Numbered from the stretch's first letter, positions 33,960 through 46,900 are shown. The stretch is DNA of 64,000 bases from Symbiodinium natans (GCA_905221605.1 CAJNDS010001224.1:1459056-1523055); one strand, 5' to 3'. Notes: generated by a model from the letters alone, not told the origin. Made by a program: numbers and translations.

Positions 33960-34062
33960 CCTAAACCCTAAACCCTAAACCCTAAACGCTAAACCCTAAA
34001 CCCTAAACCCTAAACCCTAAACCCTAAACCCTAAACCCTAAACCCTAAACCCTAAACCCTAA
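33960..34062 (-). repeat. Telomere-type array, about 14 CCCTAAA units
   Basis: A long, nearly uninterrupted CCCTAAA run with one CGCTAAA variant. Confidence 0.9.
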
Positions 34063-34204
34063 CCTCCTTTACTTGAAGGACCGGGGGAAGTAGTAAGTGA
34101 GTATTCGGCCTTCAGGTCGAACCCAGAGAGCCCAAAGCCACTGTGGAATACGGATGCCTTAAACATCCTTAAACTATATGAAGTAGGGTATCTATTTCTT
34201 GTAT

Positions 34205-34335
34205 CCCCAAAAGGACACAAAATATATACACCCACCAAAAACAGTAATATAAAAGGGAATCTTATATACACTCACCAAAAACAGTAATATAAAAGGGAAT
34301 CTTACATGCACACACCAAAAACAGTAATATAAACC
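34205..34335. repeat. Three-copy minisatellite
   Basis: CACCAAAAACAGTAATATAAA followed by AGGGAATCTTATATACACT recurs three times at about 51-bp spacing, with the third unit truncated by AACCCTGC. Confidence 0.85.
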
Positions 34336-34499
34336 CTGCTTCATATAGGCATCCTTCGTATGATTTAAGGTCGATTCCGAAGCTCTATTCCTGAATTGAA
34401 GACGCTTCCTGAGTCTCTAAGGTCCCTTCTGAGGGTTTTTGGGTTTGGGGACGCTAAGCCCAAACCTGGGTTTAGGGTGTAGGGTTTAGGTTTAGGGTT

Positions 34500-34555
34500 T
34501 AGGGTTTAGGGTGTAGGGTGTAGGGTGTAGGGTGTAGGGTGTAGGGTGTAGGGTG
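34500..34555 (+). repeat. Variant telomere-type array (TGTAGGG)
   Basis: Seven consecutive GTGTAGG units follow canonical TTTAGGG units; the change is abrupt. Confidence 0.9.
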
Positions 34556-35066
34556 TCCGTTTGCCAGGCCAGCCGCAGCTCTTTCCAGCTGCAGCCGCCC
34601 AAGGGCCTGCTGACGGTCAGTGGGACAGGCTTCGGACTTTACCATTCGGACTCAGAGGTTTAGGGTTTAGGGTTTAGTGTTTGAGGACCTTGATGCAAAA
34701 AAGGGTTTAGCATTTACAGAACCCGCGACCCCTAAATTAGGGTCTGCAGGGCTTAGGGATTCAAGAGGATGCCTACGTGGGTTCATGCGTTTTCCTCAAT
34801 TAAGTCGTGTCGCGCTCTCTGGATCTCTGGTACTGGCCTTCGCAAAGTCTCAAGGAGCTCTGGCAGGAAATGATGGTGCTCTCCTGTTGCCCTAGTGGCC
34901 CTAATCCCTGAACCTTAAGCTCCATCTCCCTAAACCTAAACCCTAAACACGAATCTTCTTATTCCTAGGATACAAAAGCAGACGGTTTATGGCTTCGGGC
35001 TTCCCCAGTTGCAAAAGGGTTTAGGGTTTAGGGTTTAGGGTTCAGGGTTTAGGGTTTAGGGTTTAG

Positions 35067-35175
35067 GAAGGATTTCAATGTCACAGGGCTTCTGGCCTGC
35101 AGCCTGGGCCAGATGCTTACAGAGGAGCCCAAATCTCTACAGCAGCGTCCTCACGCAAGCCGCCTCTTAGCAGGA
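35067..35175 (+). CDS. Unassigned exon-like island
   Basis: Directly after a TTTAGGG tract (acceptor GGTTTAG|G) the frame reads KDFNVTGLLACSLGQMLTEE, then PKSLQQRPHASRLLA. The acceptor is formed by the telomeric unit itself. The end is unclear; CAC|GCAAGC (GC donor) near 35154 is one option. No family recognised. Confidence 0.42.
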
Positions 35176-37902
35176 ATCCCTAAACCCTAAACCCTAAACC
35201 TTTGCAAGCTCATTTTGGAGCTCCGGGTAGAAGCCCTAGACTACCCAAACCCTGCACCCTAAAGCCTAAACCCTAAACCGTGGCTCGATTCAGGTGTTGG
35301 GATTGGACTGGGATAGCCGCACATGGCATCATGAGAGTTTGCATGTTGCAACAAGACCTAAACCCTCACACCCCAAACCCTAAGCCCTACCAAGACGAAC
35401 CGGAGGCAGAGAACCGCCTCCTAAACCCTAAACCCTCCTAAACCTAAGTTTTCAACCCGCCAAGCCCCTCATCATACGACGCCGGAGATGCACTTAGTAG
35501 TAGAGTAGGTAACCTTTGACCTTTTTGGGGTAATATATTCCCCTTAGAATCCCAGAGGTTAACCTTTAAAACCCGTAGGTACTGGACAACTAAGTGCAGG
35601 CGCGTCCTTCAGCACGGCATCGACCTTTGCCTCCCTGTCCTCCGGGCAGACCACCACGCCGGGGGGCTCAACAGTGGATTAGGGTTAAATTTTAGGGTTT
35701 TAGGGTTTAGGGTTTAGGTTTTAGGGTTTGGGACGGTTTAGGGTTTTAGGGTTCAAGGTTTGGGGACCCTGAGCCCTGAAGCCTAAACCCGAAACCCTGT
35801 GAGGTACCCTATGTAATCCCTTAAAGGGTATATATAGGGCCCTAATTCCCTCATTCGGTACTACGAACCAAGGGACAAGGGCTCGATTTGTTGTGCCAAT
35901 CTCATCTCCTTCCGTCCCCGATGGGTTGTTTTTTGATTGTGATCCCTTTCCCCCGAAAAAAACTCAACCTGATTGTATTAAATCCCCCTCCGGCGGCACC
36001 CAGCCCAATACTAAAGCATCTTCCCTTGAGTTGAGCCTTTATGAAGTCGGGCTTCTTCAATCTTGGGGTTCTCAAGGGAGGGGGTTCATCGGGCGCAGGT
36101 AGCTTGGAAACCCTAAGATCGTTAGGGAACCTTAAGGAGCAGTAGGGCGCAGTGGGGCGCATTAGGGAAGCTTGAATTTCCCTAAACCCTAACCCTAAAC
36201 TCAGGGCCTAGGCCGACCCAGGTCGCTTGCCCGCCTCCCACAGCATGGGGTCTGTAGCACCCATGATGGGCCCGGTGTTCCTTATAATAAACCCTCAGGT
36301 CATGAGCCTGACGACCTTTTCAGTGGGGGGTCGTGCCTGTCTAGACACTTCGAGGCCCGCTGGCCCCTCTGGGGTTCCGGGGGTCGGGCCCCCTCAACCC
36401 CGGGCCTGCCTGGGTGCCTGGCCTGTCTGCCTGTGGCTTTTTTTGTGAACCTGAACTGGCGACCACCGTGACGGAATGAAGAAGTTTTATGGAAAGTAAG
36501 CAGTTGGCTTGAGTTTAGGCCTTAACCCCAAAAGGAATAGGTTTGGGTGGCTGTGCCGCCTCGGACGGCGTGGGGTGGGAGAAAAATGTTAGATGGCCTT
36601 CCACAATCGGGCCAAAGCTGCCCTTCGCGCCTCACGAAGCTTTCGAGCTTGTTCCAAAACCTAACCTTCACAGCATCTACGCCCTATCACAGCAAACCCT
36701 AAACCCTAAACTTCCTAAGAACCCTATAATTCAAGCAGGGTTTGGGGCTCAGAGGGTCTTGAGAGGCTGCAGCCCCGGAGCTCAGCCTTCTGGGTTTAGG
36801 GAAAAAGGGTTCGCGTAACCGGCCTAAACCCTAAACCAAGTTTAGGATTTAGGGTTTAGGGTAGTTTTACATATTTTCCGGCCGAAGCGAAATTTAGATT
36901 TACGGGGGGGGAGCGGGGGGGTTAGTATTAGGGGAAAGGAATCAATAGTACAGCTCTCGATAGCTTTCGCCTGCATCACCCAAGATACCCACTCACTCTC
37001 CGTGGGGCGCGATCCACCGAAGTTCAACACAATCTCCATACCTATTTCCACCTATGATGCAGGGTATTTTCCTTAGTTGCCGTATATGGACATGATGACC
37101 GCATTTTGCTGCACAGTAGTGCGACACATCATGTGCACCTCCGTTAAAGGGTTCTGATGTATGGGCCCTTGGGTTGTATAGGGTGTATAAGGGGCATACA
37201 AGGGGCCCCCTCTTTAGGGCCTATGTGAAGTGACCACGTCAGTACCCCAAGAGCTTAGGGTTTAGGGTTGAGGGTTTAGGCTTGAAATCTGGCAAGATGT
37301 TGCTTCCCAGCTGATCGAGCAGAGTTTGGGTTCAAGAAAGGTGCAAGGTACAACTCCATCTACACCCGAACCCGAAAGCCAAAGAGCCCCATAAGCCCAC
37401 CAAAGATAACCCTCTACCCTAAACCCGAAACCCCCAAGCCCGAAACCCTATAAACAATAAGCCCTATAAACCCTGAACCCTATACCCACCAAAGACAAGC
37501 CCCCAGGCCGCCACGGCTGCTGGCCAGGACCCTTGCAGGGCTGAACAAGAAAGTTGAGGGGCGTTAAGGTGGCACCGGGAGCCCACAATAGGATAAAATT
37601 GGGTCAGGGTTTAGGGTGTAGGGTTTAGGGTTTAGGGTTTAGGGTTTAGGGTTTAGGGTTTAGGGTTCAGGGTTCAGGGTTCAGGGTTTAGGGTTTACCC
37701 GGTGGGGTCATTTTTCGTTGAGAGGTGGTTGGGAATCTTATATGTGGGGCCTTTACTACGACCTGAGGTCCGCACTCTTGAATTGATTTGGGTTGAGGGC
37801 TATTAAGGCACCACGGTTCCTTCCTGAGTGGACCTAAGCCCCCTAAACTACAAACTCCGCAGCCTTTGACCAGCTCCGCTCTTTCCCAGCTCCTGTTGTG
37901 CC
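35176..37902. other. Spacer before the ubiquitin-like/LRR gene pair
   Basis: Short telomeric tracts throughout, the largest at 37605-37700 with a TTCAGGG block. A foldback-like element is at 35805-35880 (GGGTATATATAGGGCCC centre). An open frame at 36227-36448 has no domain signature. From about 37497 the sequence is duplicated at about 40895 (CAGGCCGCCACGGCTGCTGG), marking the left side of the tandem duplication. Confidence 0.5.
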
Positions 37903-39563
37903 ATGGATGCTGGGATGATGAGGGTCCCCGTTCGACTCCTGAGCGACTCGGACTTACGCCTAACCCCGAACCCCTAAACCCTAAACTCTAAACCCTAAAC
38001 CTTTCAGATTTAGGGAATGTAGGGGGCTCTCAAGGGTTTGAGGGGTGCAGGATTGGGAGTTCTTTGCCTCTCTGAGATGTTTTAGATGGTCTTGGAGTAG
38101 GGCTTTGCATTGCGTACTCCGCAGACGCCGTAGCCCTGAACCGGTTTAGGGTTGTAGGGTTTAGGGTGTAGGGTTTAGGGTTTAGGGCTTGGGGTTCCCT
38201 TATACTCCCGTCAAAACCAAAAAGGGCACCCTTTTTATTTCTAGGTTGCTTCTGGGTCTACTAGTCAAAGGTCTGAACATCGCCTCTTGCCTATCTGAAA
38301 GCCACAAGTTCTATGAGCTCCCAGCACCCCTTGAAGTCTCCCTGCTATACCAATCCTTCCTGCGCTCGAGCTCCCATATGTTGTTTTTTGCTGGATCTGC
38401 AGAAAGTAGTTGAGTCGTGAGGTGGGAAAGCTGCAATACTGGAAGCTTCGAAGGAGACGACCGTCAGAGAGTTCAGAGAGAGGCTGGCAGCTTGGAACTC
38501 CGGCAATGAGCTGGACAGAAAGCTCACCTCAGTGGAGATGATGATCGGAAGCAGAGTGTTGAGTGACGAGGGCGGGACGCTACAGGAGGCGGGGGTTTCT
38601 CCAGAAGCTGGCGTGCACGTGGTGTTTCGCCAAAGGATCGCGGAATGCGCCACCAAAGGCGAGTCAGACTATGACCTCGAATCCGAGGAGACCCAAGTGT
38701 GGCTCAACATCCCAGAAGGTCAAGAAGAAGTAGAATCGCGGGCCTTCCGTGGATGTGTCGCCGTGGCGGGTGCCACCATACCGAACTCTGTGACTGCGAT
38801 TGGCTCTGGTGCATTCCATGGATGCGGGTCTTTGGCGAGCGTGACCATACCGAACTCCGTCACTGAGATTGGCGGATGTGTTTTTGCACATTGCAGCTCT
38901 TTGACGAGCGTGACGGTTCCGAACTCTGTCACTCAGATCAGCCCACATGCATTCGATGGTTGCAGTTCTTTGACGAGCGTGACGATGCCGAACTCTATCA
39001 CTCAGATTGAAAATTATGCTTTCCATGGATGCAGCTCTTTGACGAGCATGACGGTTCCGGACTCCGTCACTCGGATTCGCCGACATGCATTCGATGGTTG
39101 CAGCTCTTTGACGAGCGTGACGATGCCGAACTCTATCACTCAGATTGAAGATTATGTTTTCTGTGGATGCAGCTCTTTGACGAGCATGACGGTTCCGGAC
39201 TCCGTCACTCGGATACGCCCACACGCATTCGCTGGATGCAGCTCGTTGAGGAGCGTGACGGTTTCGAACTCCGTCACTGAGATTGGCACATATGCTTTTG
39301 CAGATTGTAGCTCTTTGACGAGCATGACAATACCGAACTCTATCGCGGAGATTGAACATTATGCTTTCTCTGGATGCAGCGCTTTGACGAGCGTGACGAT
39401 TTTGAACCCTGCCACTCAGATGAGCAAGCACGCGTTCGCTGGATGCAGGTCTTTGACGAGCGTGACGATGCCGAACTCTTTAGCTGAAATTGAGCCGGTC
39501 GCTGAGGCCGTTGACACGCGTGGACATCCCAGAGTACAGGACCTCATGTCCGGACGAGGCTAG
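37903..39563 (+). CDS. Ubiquitin-like / BspA-type leucine-rich repeat protein, copy 1
   Basis: Exon 1 (37903-37951) starts MDAGMMRVPVRLLSDS. Exon 2 (38422-39563) continues GKAAILEASKETTVREFRER through a beta-grasp-like segment ending GVHVVFRQR. Together they resemble the ubiquitin-like N-terminus seen on dinoflagellate repeat proteins. About ten 23-residue LRR_5/BspA units follow (pattern S-V-T-I-P-N-S-V-T-x-I-x-x-x-A-F-x-G-C-S-S-L-T), the last one breaking off before a short unrelated tail. The total is about 396 residues. There is no signal peptide, so it is probably intracellular with a protein-binding role. The exon 1/2 junction is unresolved: phases agree with TCGG|...GAG|GTGGG, but the donor would be non-canonical. 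CTTTCCCAG before the ATG is a likely spliced-leader acceptor. A second copy follows at 41308. Confidence 0.75.
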
Positions 39564-40074
39564 TGGACAGTGACTCCTAGACTTGAAAAGGCAACATCTG
39601 GGGATGTACCCGTAAACCCTCAACCCTAAACAGTACAAACGCTACCCCGAAAAAGCCCTTGAACCCTGAACCCTAAACACTAGCCCCAAAAAGCCCTTGA
39701 ACCCTGAACCCCAAACACTACCCCCCAAAAAACCCCAAACCCACTTTCAGTCGGCGATTCAGCCTGCGAGCCGCAGTGACGTTTTGCCCAGACACAGTCT
39801 TTCAGGGTTCTGCCAAACCGGGCTTTTGGGCTTAGGGTTAGGGTTTAGGGTTTAGGGCTTAGGGCTTAGGGTTTTAGCGTTTAGGGTTTAGGCTTTAGGG
39901 TTTAGGGTTTAGGCTTACGCTCTAGTGTTATAGGGTTTAGGGTTCTTCCCACGTCTTTGATTGGAATTCTGCCCAGGAGCCTTGTATCTTTAAGTACCTG
40001 ACTGTGGTCACAGCTTCGGGGGCACGTGTTTCGATATGTGTTTTGATGTGTGTGTGTGTGTGTGTCTTTTTGAG

Positions 40075-40105
<31 letters not shown>

Positions 40106-41307
40106 GGCCTTATAAATCCAAAGCCTTCCATGCACCCGAAATCCTGGCTAGGGTTTAAGCTTTATGCCTAGTCAATTGGGGCATGGGACTGACCAGTTGT
40201 GAGGTTCGCTGCTTACAGGTGGTGCCTGGTCTTCGTGTTGGGTTGGCGATTGGGCGTCCTACCCCTGAACCCTGAACCCATAAACCCCATAAACCCCAAT
40301 AAATCCTGAACCCTGAACCCTAACCCCACCGATTATCCTGATATTTTTTTGGGGGGGGAGGTAGGGGCAAGAATTTGGCAAGAAGTTGAGCCCCCACTTT
40401 TGCTTGTCCGAGTGTGAGCGAATAAATTAGGGTTTAGGGTTTAGGGTTTAGGGTTCAGGGTTTAGGGTTTAGGGTTCACCCCCAGCCTCCCAGTCCGCAA
40501 CTCAGCTTCTGGCGCGAGGACCTGAGAAAGCTCCTGCGAGGAGGGGCGGGGCCGAAATCGGTTTAGGGCTTAGGGTTTAGGGTTTAGGGTTTAGGGTTAG
40601 GGTTTAGGGGTTAGGGCTTAGGGGTTACGGTTTAGGGTTTAGGGAGTCCAGGGTTCGAGCCTGCCGCAAAAGGGTTTACTGTGCAATGGTTTGGTTCTCG
40701 AGTGTTAGGACTTAGGGTTTCATCAAAAGGGCTTTGGAGTCATTTTATGTTATGGTGTAGGGTTCTTGCAGGGTTTAGTTAGGGGCAGGCGCGTGGAAGT
40801 TTGAGAAATTCCTAAACCCTAAACCCTAAACCCTAAACCCTAAACCCTAAACCCTAAACCCCCACACGCACCCAAGAGAAAAGTCGTTGCGCACCAGGCC
40901 GCCACGGCTGCTGGCCAGGACCCTTCCCGGGCTACTTCTGGGGCTCAAGGTGGCACAGGGAGCCCAAAATAGGGTTTTTAGGGTTTAGGGTTTAGGGTTT
41001 AGGGTTTAGGGCTATTTTTTGGGAGGGGGATGAGTTGTTCAGTGAATCTTCCCCCCGAAAGATGCATGGAGCGCTTGTGACGACCGGAGGTCTGGAAATG
41101 CTCCGGGGTTGGCCAGGGCCCACTTCTTCCCGAATGGGCCGAAGCCCCAAACTTATCGGTTTTTGTAGGGTTTAGGGTTTAGGGTTTAGGGCTAGTATAG
41201 GGAATGAGGGAATTTATTAGGTACCTAGGAGCCAGCAGGTAAATTTCTAGGTCGATTCTAGACCCCGCAGCCTTTGACCAGCTCCGCTCTTTCCCAGCTG
41301 CTGTGCC
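39564..41307. other. Spacer between the two LRR genes
   Basis: TTTAGGG tracts at 39835-39915, 40432-40480, 40562-40645 and 40980-41010; a CCCTAAA tract at 40815-40860; a (TG)n run at about 40048-40105. The piece at about 40500-40560 recurs at about 44590-44650, and 40895-41000 repeats 37497-37600. Both are part of the duplication. Confidence 0.6.
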
Positions 41308-43931
41308 ATGGATGCTGGGATGATGAGGGTCCCCGTTCGACTCCTGAGCGACTCGGATTTAGGGAGTGTAGGGCTCCAAAGTGTGTCCCAGGACTCCAAT
41401 GCCCCTGAATTTAAGGAGCATCCCTTAACTTATAGTGTAGGGTTCCTTAATATGGTTTCGGGGAATCTTCCTTTTCTGTGCAGACTTTTGGACTTCTTTG
41501 CCACTCTGAGATTCTTGGCGCTTCTGGGGTTTTCATGTCTTCCTGAGGCCTTTGGAAGAGGGTTCACGTGTACTCCGTAGGTGCCGCAGCCCTGAACCCC
41601 CAAAAAAAGGTCTGAACAATGTTCTTTGCCGACTTCCGAGCCTGAATTTCAGGGTTTAGGGTTTAGGGTTTCGGGTTTAGGATAAGGCAGGCCCCTACCA
41701 ACTCCTGTGTGGCACCCCCTTTACTTCTCCATGCTGCACATGCTGCACCATTCCTGCGCTCGAGCTCCAAGTTTTGTAAACAAATCTGGATCTGTTCCCC
41801 TAAGCCCTAAAGTCGAAACCCGAAACCCTAAACCCTAAAGTCGAAACCCTAAACCCTAAACCCCCCTAGTGCGGTCCTGCAGTTCAATATTATCAAGTTG
41901 TAGTAGCGCAGAATGCAAAGCTGTCATCCTACACTATACGTCATCCTCGGGTTCTTGAATAGCTGATAGGGAGAATCAGAACACGGCAATAAGACTAGGA
42001 CCTTGACTAGGAACCCAGAGACTTCAATACCCCTCAATTAAGAATATTCCTTAAAATGCACTAGGGTTCCTTGTATGCTTTCAGGAATATCCCTTAATTA
42101 AGGTGTATGGGAGTCTCTGGGAACCGCCTAGACAATTTTCGAGACCCCGCGAGGTGGGAAAGCTGCAATACTGGAAGCTTCAAAGGAGACGACCGTCAGA
42201 GAGTTCAGAGAGAGGCTGGCAGCTTGGAACTGCGACAATGAGCTGGACAGAAAGATCACCTCAGTGGAGATGATGATCGGAAGCAGAGTGTTGAGTGACG
42301 AGGGCGGGACGCTACAGGAGGCGGGGGTTTCTCCAGAAGCTGGCGTGAATGTGGTGTTTCGCCAAAGGATCGCCGAATGCGCCACCAAAGGCGAGTCAGA
42401 CTATGACCTCGAATCAGGGGAGGCCCAAGTATGGCTCAACATCCCAGAGGGCCAAGAAGAAGTAGAATCGCGGGCCTTCCGTGGATGTGTCGCCGTGGCG
42501 GGTGCCACCATACCGAACTCTGTGACTGCGATTGGCTCTGGTGCTTTCCGCGGATGCAGGTCTTTGACGAGCGTGACGATCCCAAACTCTGTCGCTCACA
42601 TTGAAGATTCTGCTTTCGAACGCTGCCGCTCTTTGAGGAGCGTGGCGATCCCAAACTCTGTCACTCAGATTGGAGAGCTTGCCTTCGCAGGTTGCAGCTC
42701 TTTGACGAGCGTGGCGATCCCCAACTGTGTCACACAGGTTGAGGAGTCTGCCTTTCAAGGGTGCGGGAATTTGAGATGCGTGTCGATCCCAAACTCTGTC
42801 ACTCGGATTGGCGAGTCTGCTTTTTCAGGATGCCACGCTTTGGCGAGCCTGGCGATTCCGCACTCTGTCACTCAGATTGGAGAGTCTGCCTTCGAATCAT
42901 GCAGCTCTTTGACGAGCGTGTCGATCCCGAACTCCGTCACTGAGATTGCTACGTGTGCATTTGCGCAGTCCATCTCTTTGACGAGCGTGTCGCTCCCAAA
43001 CTCTGTGAATCAGATTGGGCAGTGTGCTTTTTTAGGGTGCAGCTCTTTGACGAGCGTCACGATCCCGAACTCTGTCAAGCAGATTGCGCAGTCTTCCTTC
43101 GAATTATGCAGCGCTTTGGCGAGCGTGACGATCCCGAACTCTGTCACTCGGATTGGGCATTCTGCTTTCGCTGGATGCAGTCTTTTGGCAAGCATGACGA
43201 TCCCAAACTCTGTCGCTCAGATTGAAGATTCAGCTTTCGCTAGATGCAGCTCTTTGACGAGCGTGTCGATCCCGAACTCTGTCACTCGGATTGGGGAGTC
43301 TGCCTTCGCAGCATGCAGGTCTTTGGCGAGCGTGACGATCCCGAACTCCGTCACTGAGATTGCCACGTGTGCTTTTGCACATTGCATCTCTTTGACGAGC
43401 GTGTCGATCCCAAACTCTGTCACTCACATTTGGCAGTCTGCCTTTTCAGGATGCAGCTCCTTGACGAGCGTTACGATCCCGAACTCGGTCAAGCAGATTG
43501 CTGAGTCTTCCTTCGAAGCATGCAGCGCTTTGACGGGTGTGACGATCCCCAACTCCGTCACTCGGATTGAAAATTCTGCTTTCGCTGGATGCAGCGTTTT
43601 GGCGAACGTGACGATCCCAAACTCTGTCGCTCAGATTGAAGATTATGCTTTCGCTGGATGCAGCTCTTTGACGAGCGTGTCGATCTCGAACTCTGTCACT
43701 CGGATTGGGGAGTCTGCCTTCGCGGCATGCAGGTCTTTGGAGAGCGTGACGATCCCACACTCTGTCACTCAGATTGACACTCTGGCTTTTGGACACTGCA
43801 GCTCTCTGACGAGCGTGACGATCCTGAATCCGGCCACTCGGATTAGCGCACTGGCCTTCGCTGGTTGCAGCTCATTGGCGAGCGTGATTCCGAGCTCTTT
43901 AGATAAAAAAAGTATGACCGGTCGCAGTTGA
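41308..43931 (+). CDS. Ubiquitin-like / BspA-type leucine-rich repeat protein, copy 2
   Basis: Same architecture as the gene at 37903. Exon 1 is 41308-41356 with identical first residues; exon 2 is 42154-43931. The product is about 608 residues: a ubiquitin-like N-terminus followed by about 20 BspA-type 23-residue repeats. Residues of units 7-12 and 13-18 form a 138-residue (414-bp) internal duplication, recognisable by EIATCAF at the start of each half. The intron (about 800 bp) is longer than in copy 1 because of TTTAGGG tracts and a foldback element (42014-42121). The C-terminus ends SSLDKKSMTGRS. Role unknown; protein interaction is the usual inference for such repeats. Confidence 0.78.
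42014..42121. repeat. Foldback element, CCCAAAGAGCCC family, in an intron
   Basis: The element has CCCAGAGACTTCAATACCCC at the left and GGTGTATGGGAGTCTCTGGG at the right, with inner AATTAAG/CTTAATT arms. It lies in the intron of LRR copy 2 and is absent from copy 1. Confidence 0.82.
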
Positions 43932-46900
43932 CAAGCATGGACTGCAAGAATGTGTTTGAGAATCGGCCTGTCGGATCTGACTCGACAACATCTGGTATTT
44001 TTGCCTTGAGCGCCACACCCTTTAAACCTATCCTAGGTAGGATAAGGGGGACCCTTAAAAGGGAACCCCTTCTGAACCCTCTTCTGGCTCTCTTAAGCAG
44101 GGACCTTATTCAGAGGGTCCATATCCCCAAGGGTCCCCCTTATCCTATCCCCTAACCTAAAAACTAAACCTTATAGACCCCAAACCCATGTTGCCCGCAT
44201 CCCGGCGACAAGCACGAGACCGGAAGCAAACTAAACTTCCCCCCCCTGCCAAACCCCCGGCCTTTAGGGTTTTTTAGGGGTTAAGTTACTTCAAGAGTCC
44301 TTAAGGGAGGGGGGCTCATGGGGGGGGGATAGGTACCTAGAATAGCTTGAAAAAGCTTAGGGAGCCTGAGGGAGTAGTGGGGAGTATTCGGGAACCTTGG
44401 GTTACATACCCCCCTCTTAAATCGCGGGTGTTCAACTTTTAGGCTTGAATAAGGGTTGCTGGAGGAACTAGGGTCATTAGGGTGTTGGGAAGTTCCCGTG
44501 ATGTCTTCCCTTCAGGAACAATCCTTACGCGGAATTCTGTCCAGGTGCCCTGTGTCTTCAAGGTACCCAGCTAGTGTACCCTCAACTCTAGAACTCAGAT
44601 TCTTGGGCAAGGACCTGAGAAGCTCCTGCGAGGAGGGGCAGGGCCGAAATCCCGAGCAAGGGTTTTGGTTGAGGCTTCCAGTGTAGGGCTTGGGGGGGCT
44701 GATAGGGTTGGGGAGAGCCCGGTTTCAGAAAAGGTTTAGGGTGGCTGGGGGTTGTTTAGGTTTTACGGTCTAGGCCCTAAACCCCAAACCCTGGTAGATG
44801 GCTTTTAGATGCTTTTAGAATGTCTCTGGTGATTTGGGGTGTTGAGGCTTCAGGGTCTACATGCGGGCTTTCCCAAATGCAGGGGCACTCTTGTCCCAAA
44901 AGGCTCTTAGGCAAAAAAGCATCGGGGGCCCGCGCCCCAAAAACAGCCCTAAACCCTAAACCCTAAACCATAAAGCCCATTTCAGGAAACCCCCACATCG
45001 CTTTGTTGAATGGCTCAAGTTGAGCGTTCCCTGGATTGGCATTTTTTCGCCCCATTCTGCAAAGGCTATACTCAGTCCCAAGCCCCAAACCCAATGAACC
45101 TGCAAAAACCCTAAGCCTGTAGACCCTAAACCCTACACCCACAAGGGAACAGTCGGAGTGATCCCAGAGGGGGTCTGCGAGGCGGGTGGCAAAAAAAACC
45201 CTAAGATACCCTATTTGAGCCCTGAACCCTAAAACCTGAACCCTAAAATCTAAACCCCAAACGGGGTTTCGAGTTCAGGGTTAGGATAAGTCCGTGGTTG
45301 AACGGGCCTTGGCGGCCTTGGCTCAGGAGTAGGCATTGGCTCACCATAAAAGATCCCTAAGGCACCCTTAGCTAGTTTATATGTCAAACCCTAAACCCTA
45401 AACCCTAAACCCTAGGCCCTAAGCTCTGAGCCCTAAGCCCTTTCCTCCTAGAAGCCGACTTTAAAAAGAAGGCAAGAGCAGCCTAAGATGTAGTCAGTTT
45501 CTCAGGTTCTGGCATCTCTTAAAGGGGTAGAAGGAGGGGCCCCATGTGCCTAAGTAGCCCCGAAAGAAACCCTGAAAGGTCCCTGATAAGGCTGATAAGG
45601 GTCCCTCCTTTGGTCCCTTGAATCTGGGTCTTGTTTCCGCAATCCCTGTTCAGGCCAACTCTTGTACCTTACCCCCTGAGCTCCCACTGAGTGGGAGCTC
45701 ACACGTATAGACTTCATCCAAAAAAGTGGCGAGCTTCAGGCGCGCGGGTCGAGCCTACTTAAGCTAGACCTCTTAAAGAGAACACAAGGTCGCCTTTTGA
45801 GAGAGCAGAGACTTGTTGATCCAAACCCAACATGAAAGAGTTAAAGGTCCTAAGTAAGGCGAGTCCAGGAGAGACCCTGGCAACGAACATTAGCCTTTTT
45901 GGGGCAGGGAGCCCTTCTATTCAGGGGGCCACGGTTTAGGGTTTAGGGTTCAGGGTTCAGGGTTTAGGGTTTAGGGTTTAGGGCCCTGAAAGCCCGAAAC
46001 CCTAAGCCCCTGAAAGCCCAAAGATGAACTTTAGTTGCCCTACCACACCTGAAGTCAGAATCAGCCATATGATGTAGTTTCCTGTTTATGAGATTCCATA
46101 CTACATAGGGAACCAAAAAGGGACCCTAACTGAGAAGAACTACCCATGGAGCTTCTATCAGTGCATCCAATACATGCACTTCTCGGGGTTGATCAAGGAT
46201 GTGAGCCATTGGCATCCGTGATGTGGTGCTGCATTAGCTTCACTTCTTGTGCAATGTACCTGCATGTGTGCGGGCTCCTAGATTCCTAATATAGGGGTCG
46301 GAATAATTGCTACTGGTATTCCCTTATGGTCCCTTTATGGTTATACTACAATAACTCCACAAACCCTCTTCTAATTATTAAGCCCCCTATACGAAGCCGC
46401 ACGGGCTGCTCAAGGAAAGGTTGCGGGGTCTCGCTACAGCAGATTTTGGAGTACCGAAGATGTGCCCATAAGTTGGATCAGCCCCCCCATACATAAGTAT
46501 GCATACGCAAAAGGGACATCGGAATATAGGTATACCTCCACGCAGAAAGCCATATACATCTTCCCTGATGATGATGATGATGATGATGAGGATGAGGATG
46601 AGGATGAGGATGGGGGGGGGGGGGGGCTATTGGGCTCTCCGATCGGCTCAATCGCACCTGAAGCTGCCAGTAGATAGACATGTAGGACCACCGCAGCTCA
46701 CGGGGCAGAAGGTGGGAGCGTTTGGGATAAACACTAAGCCCTAAACTTCTCAGCTCGAATTTCTCCGAAAACCATACAAAGCCATGGTCTCCTTGAAAGT
46801 TCGAGTCCTTGGAGCCCCTCAAGGTTTTGTGGGTACTGCAAATCCCCCTTCAAGAACGCAACGACTTAGCTTTTTGTCTTTGGGACCTCATCCAGCTGTA

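Larger units (their letters stand above)
31699..35066. other. Intron-like or intergenic stretch
   Basis: CCCTAAA arrays at 32918-32990, 33070-33160 and 33960-34062. A TGTAGGG variant block is at 34500-34555. A three-copy tandem repeat (unit about 51 bp, core CACCAAAAACAGTAATATAAA) is at 34205-34335. Poly-G and poly-C runs lie near 32540 and 33530. Exon-like run at 34580-34610 (LQPPKGLLT before GTCAGT). No gene supported. Confidence 0.5.

Noticed and set aside
38664-39431. A 255-residue minus-strand frame opposite LRR copy 1
   Set aside because: It is the antisense of the 69-bp LRR repeat, giving an artificial RHARQRAA-type periodicity.
40500-40560. Coding exon downstream of the LRR genes (also at 44590)
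   Set aside because: The two copies differ by a frame-changing single-base indel, so conserved coding is unlikely.
45010-45019. TGGCTCAAG as a spliced-leader gene or relic
   Set aside because: Only nine bases match and no leader RNA context (donor GT, Sm site) is visible.
46434-46691. Poly-serine or poly-histidine frames around 46.6 kb
   Set aside because: They arise from a GATGAT/GAGGAT microsatellite and have no flanking coding signal.
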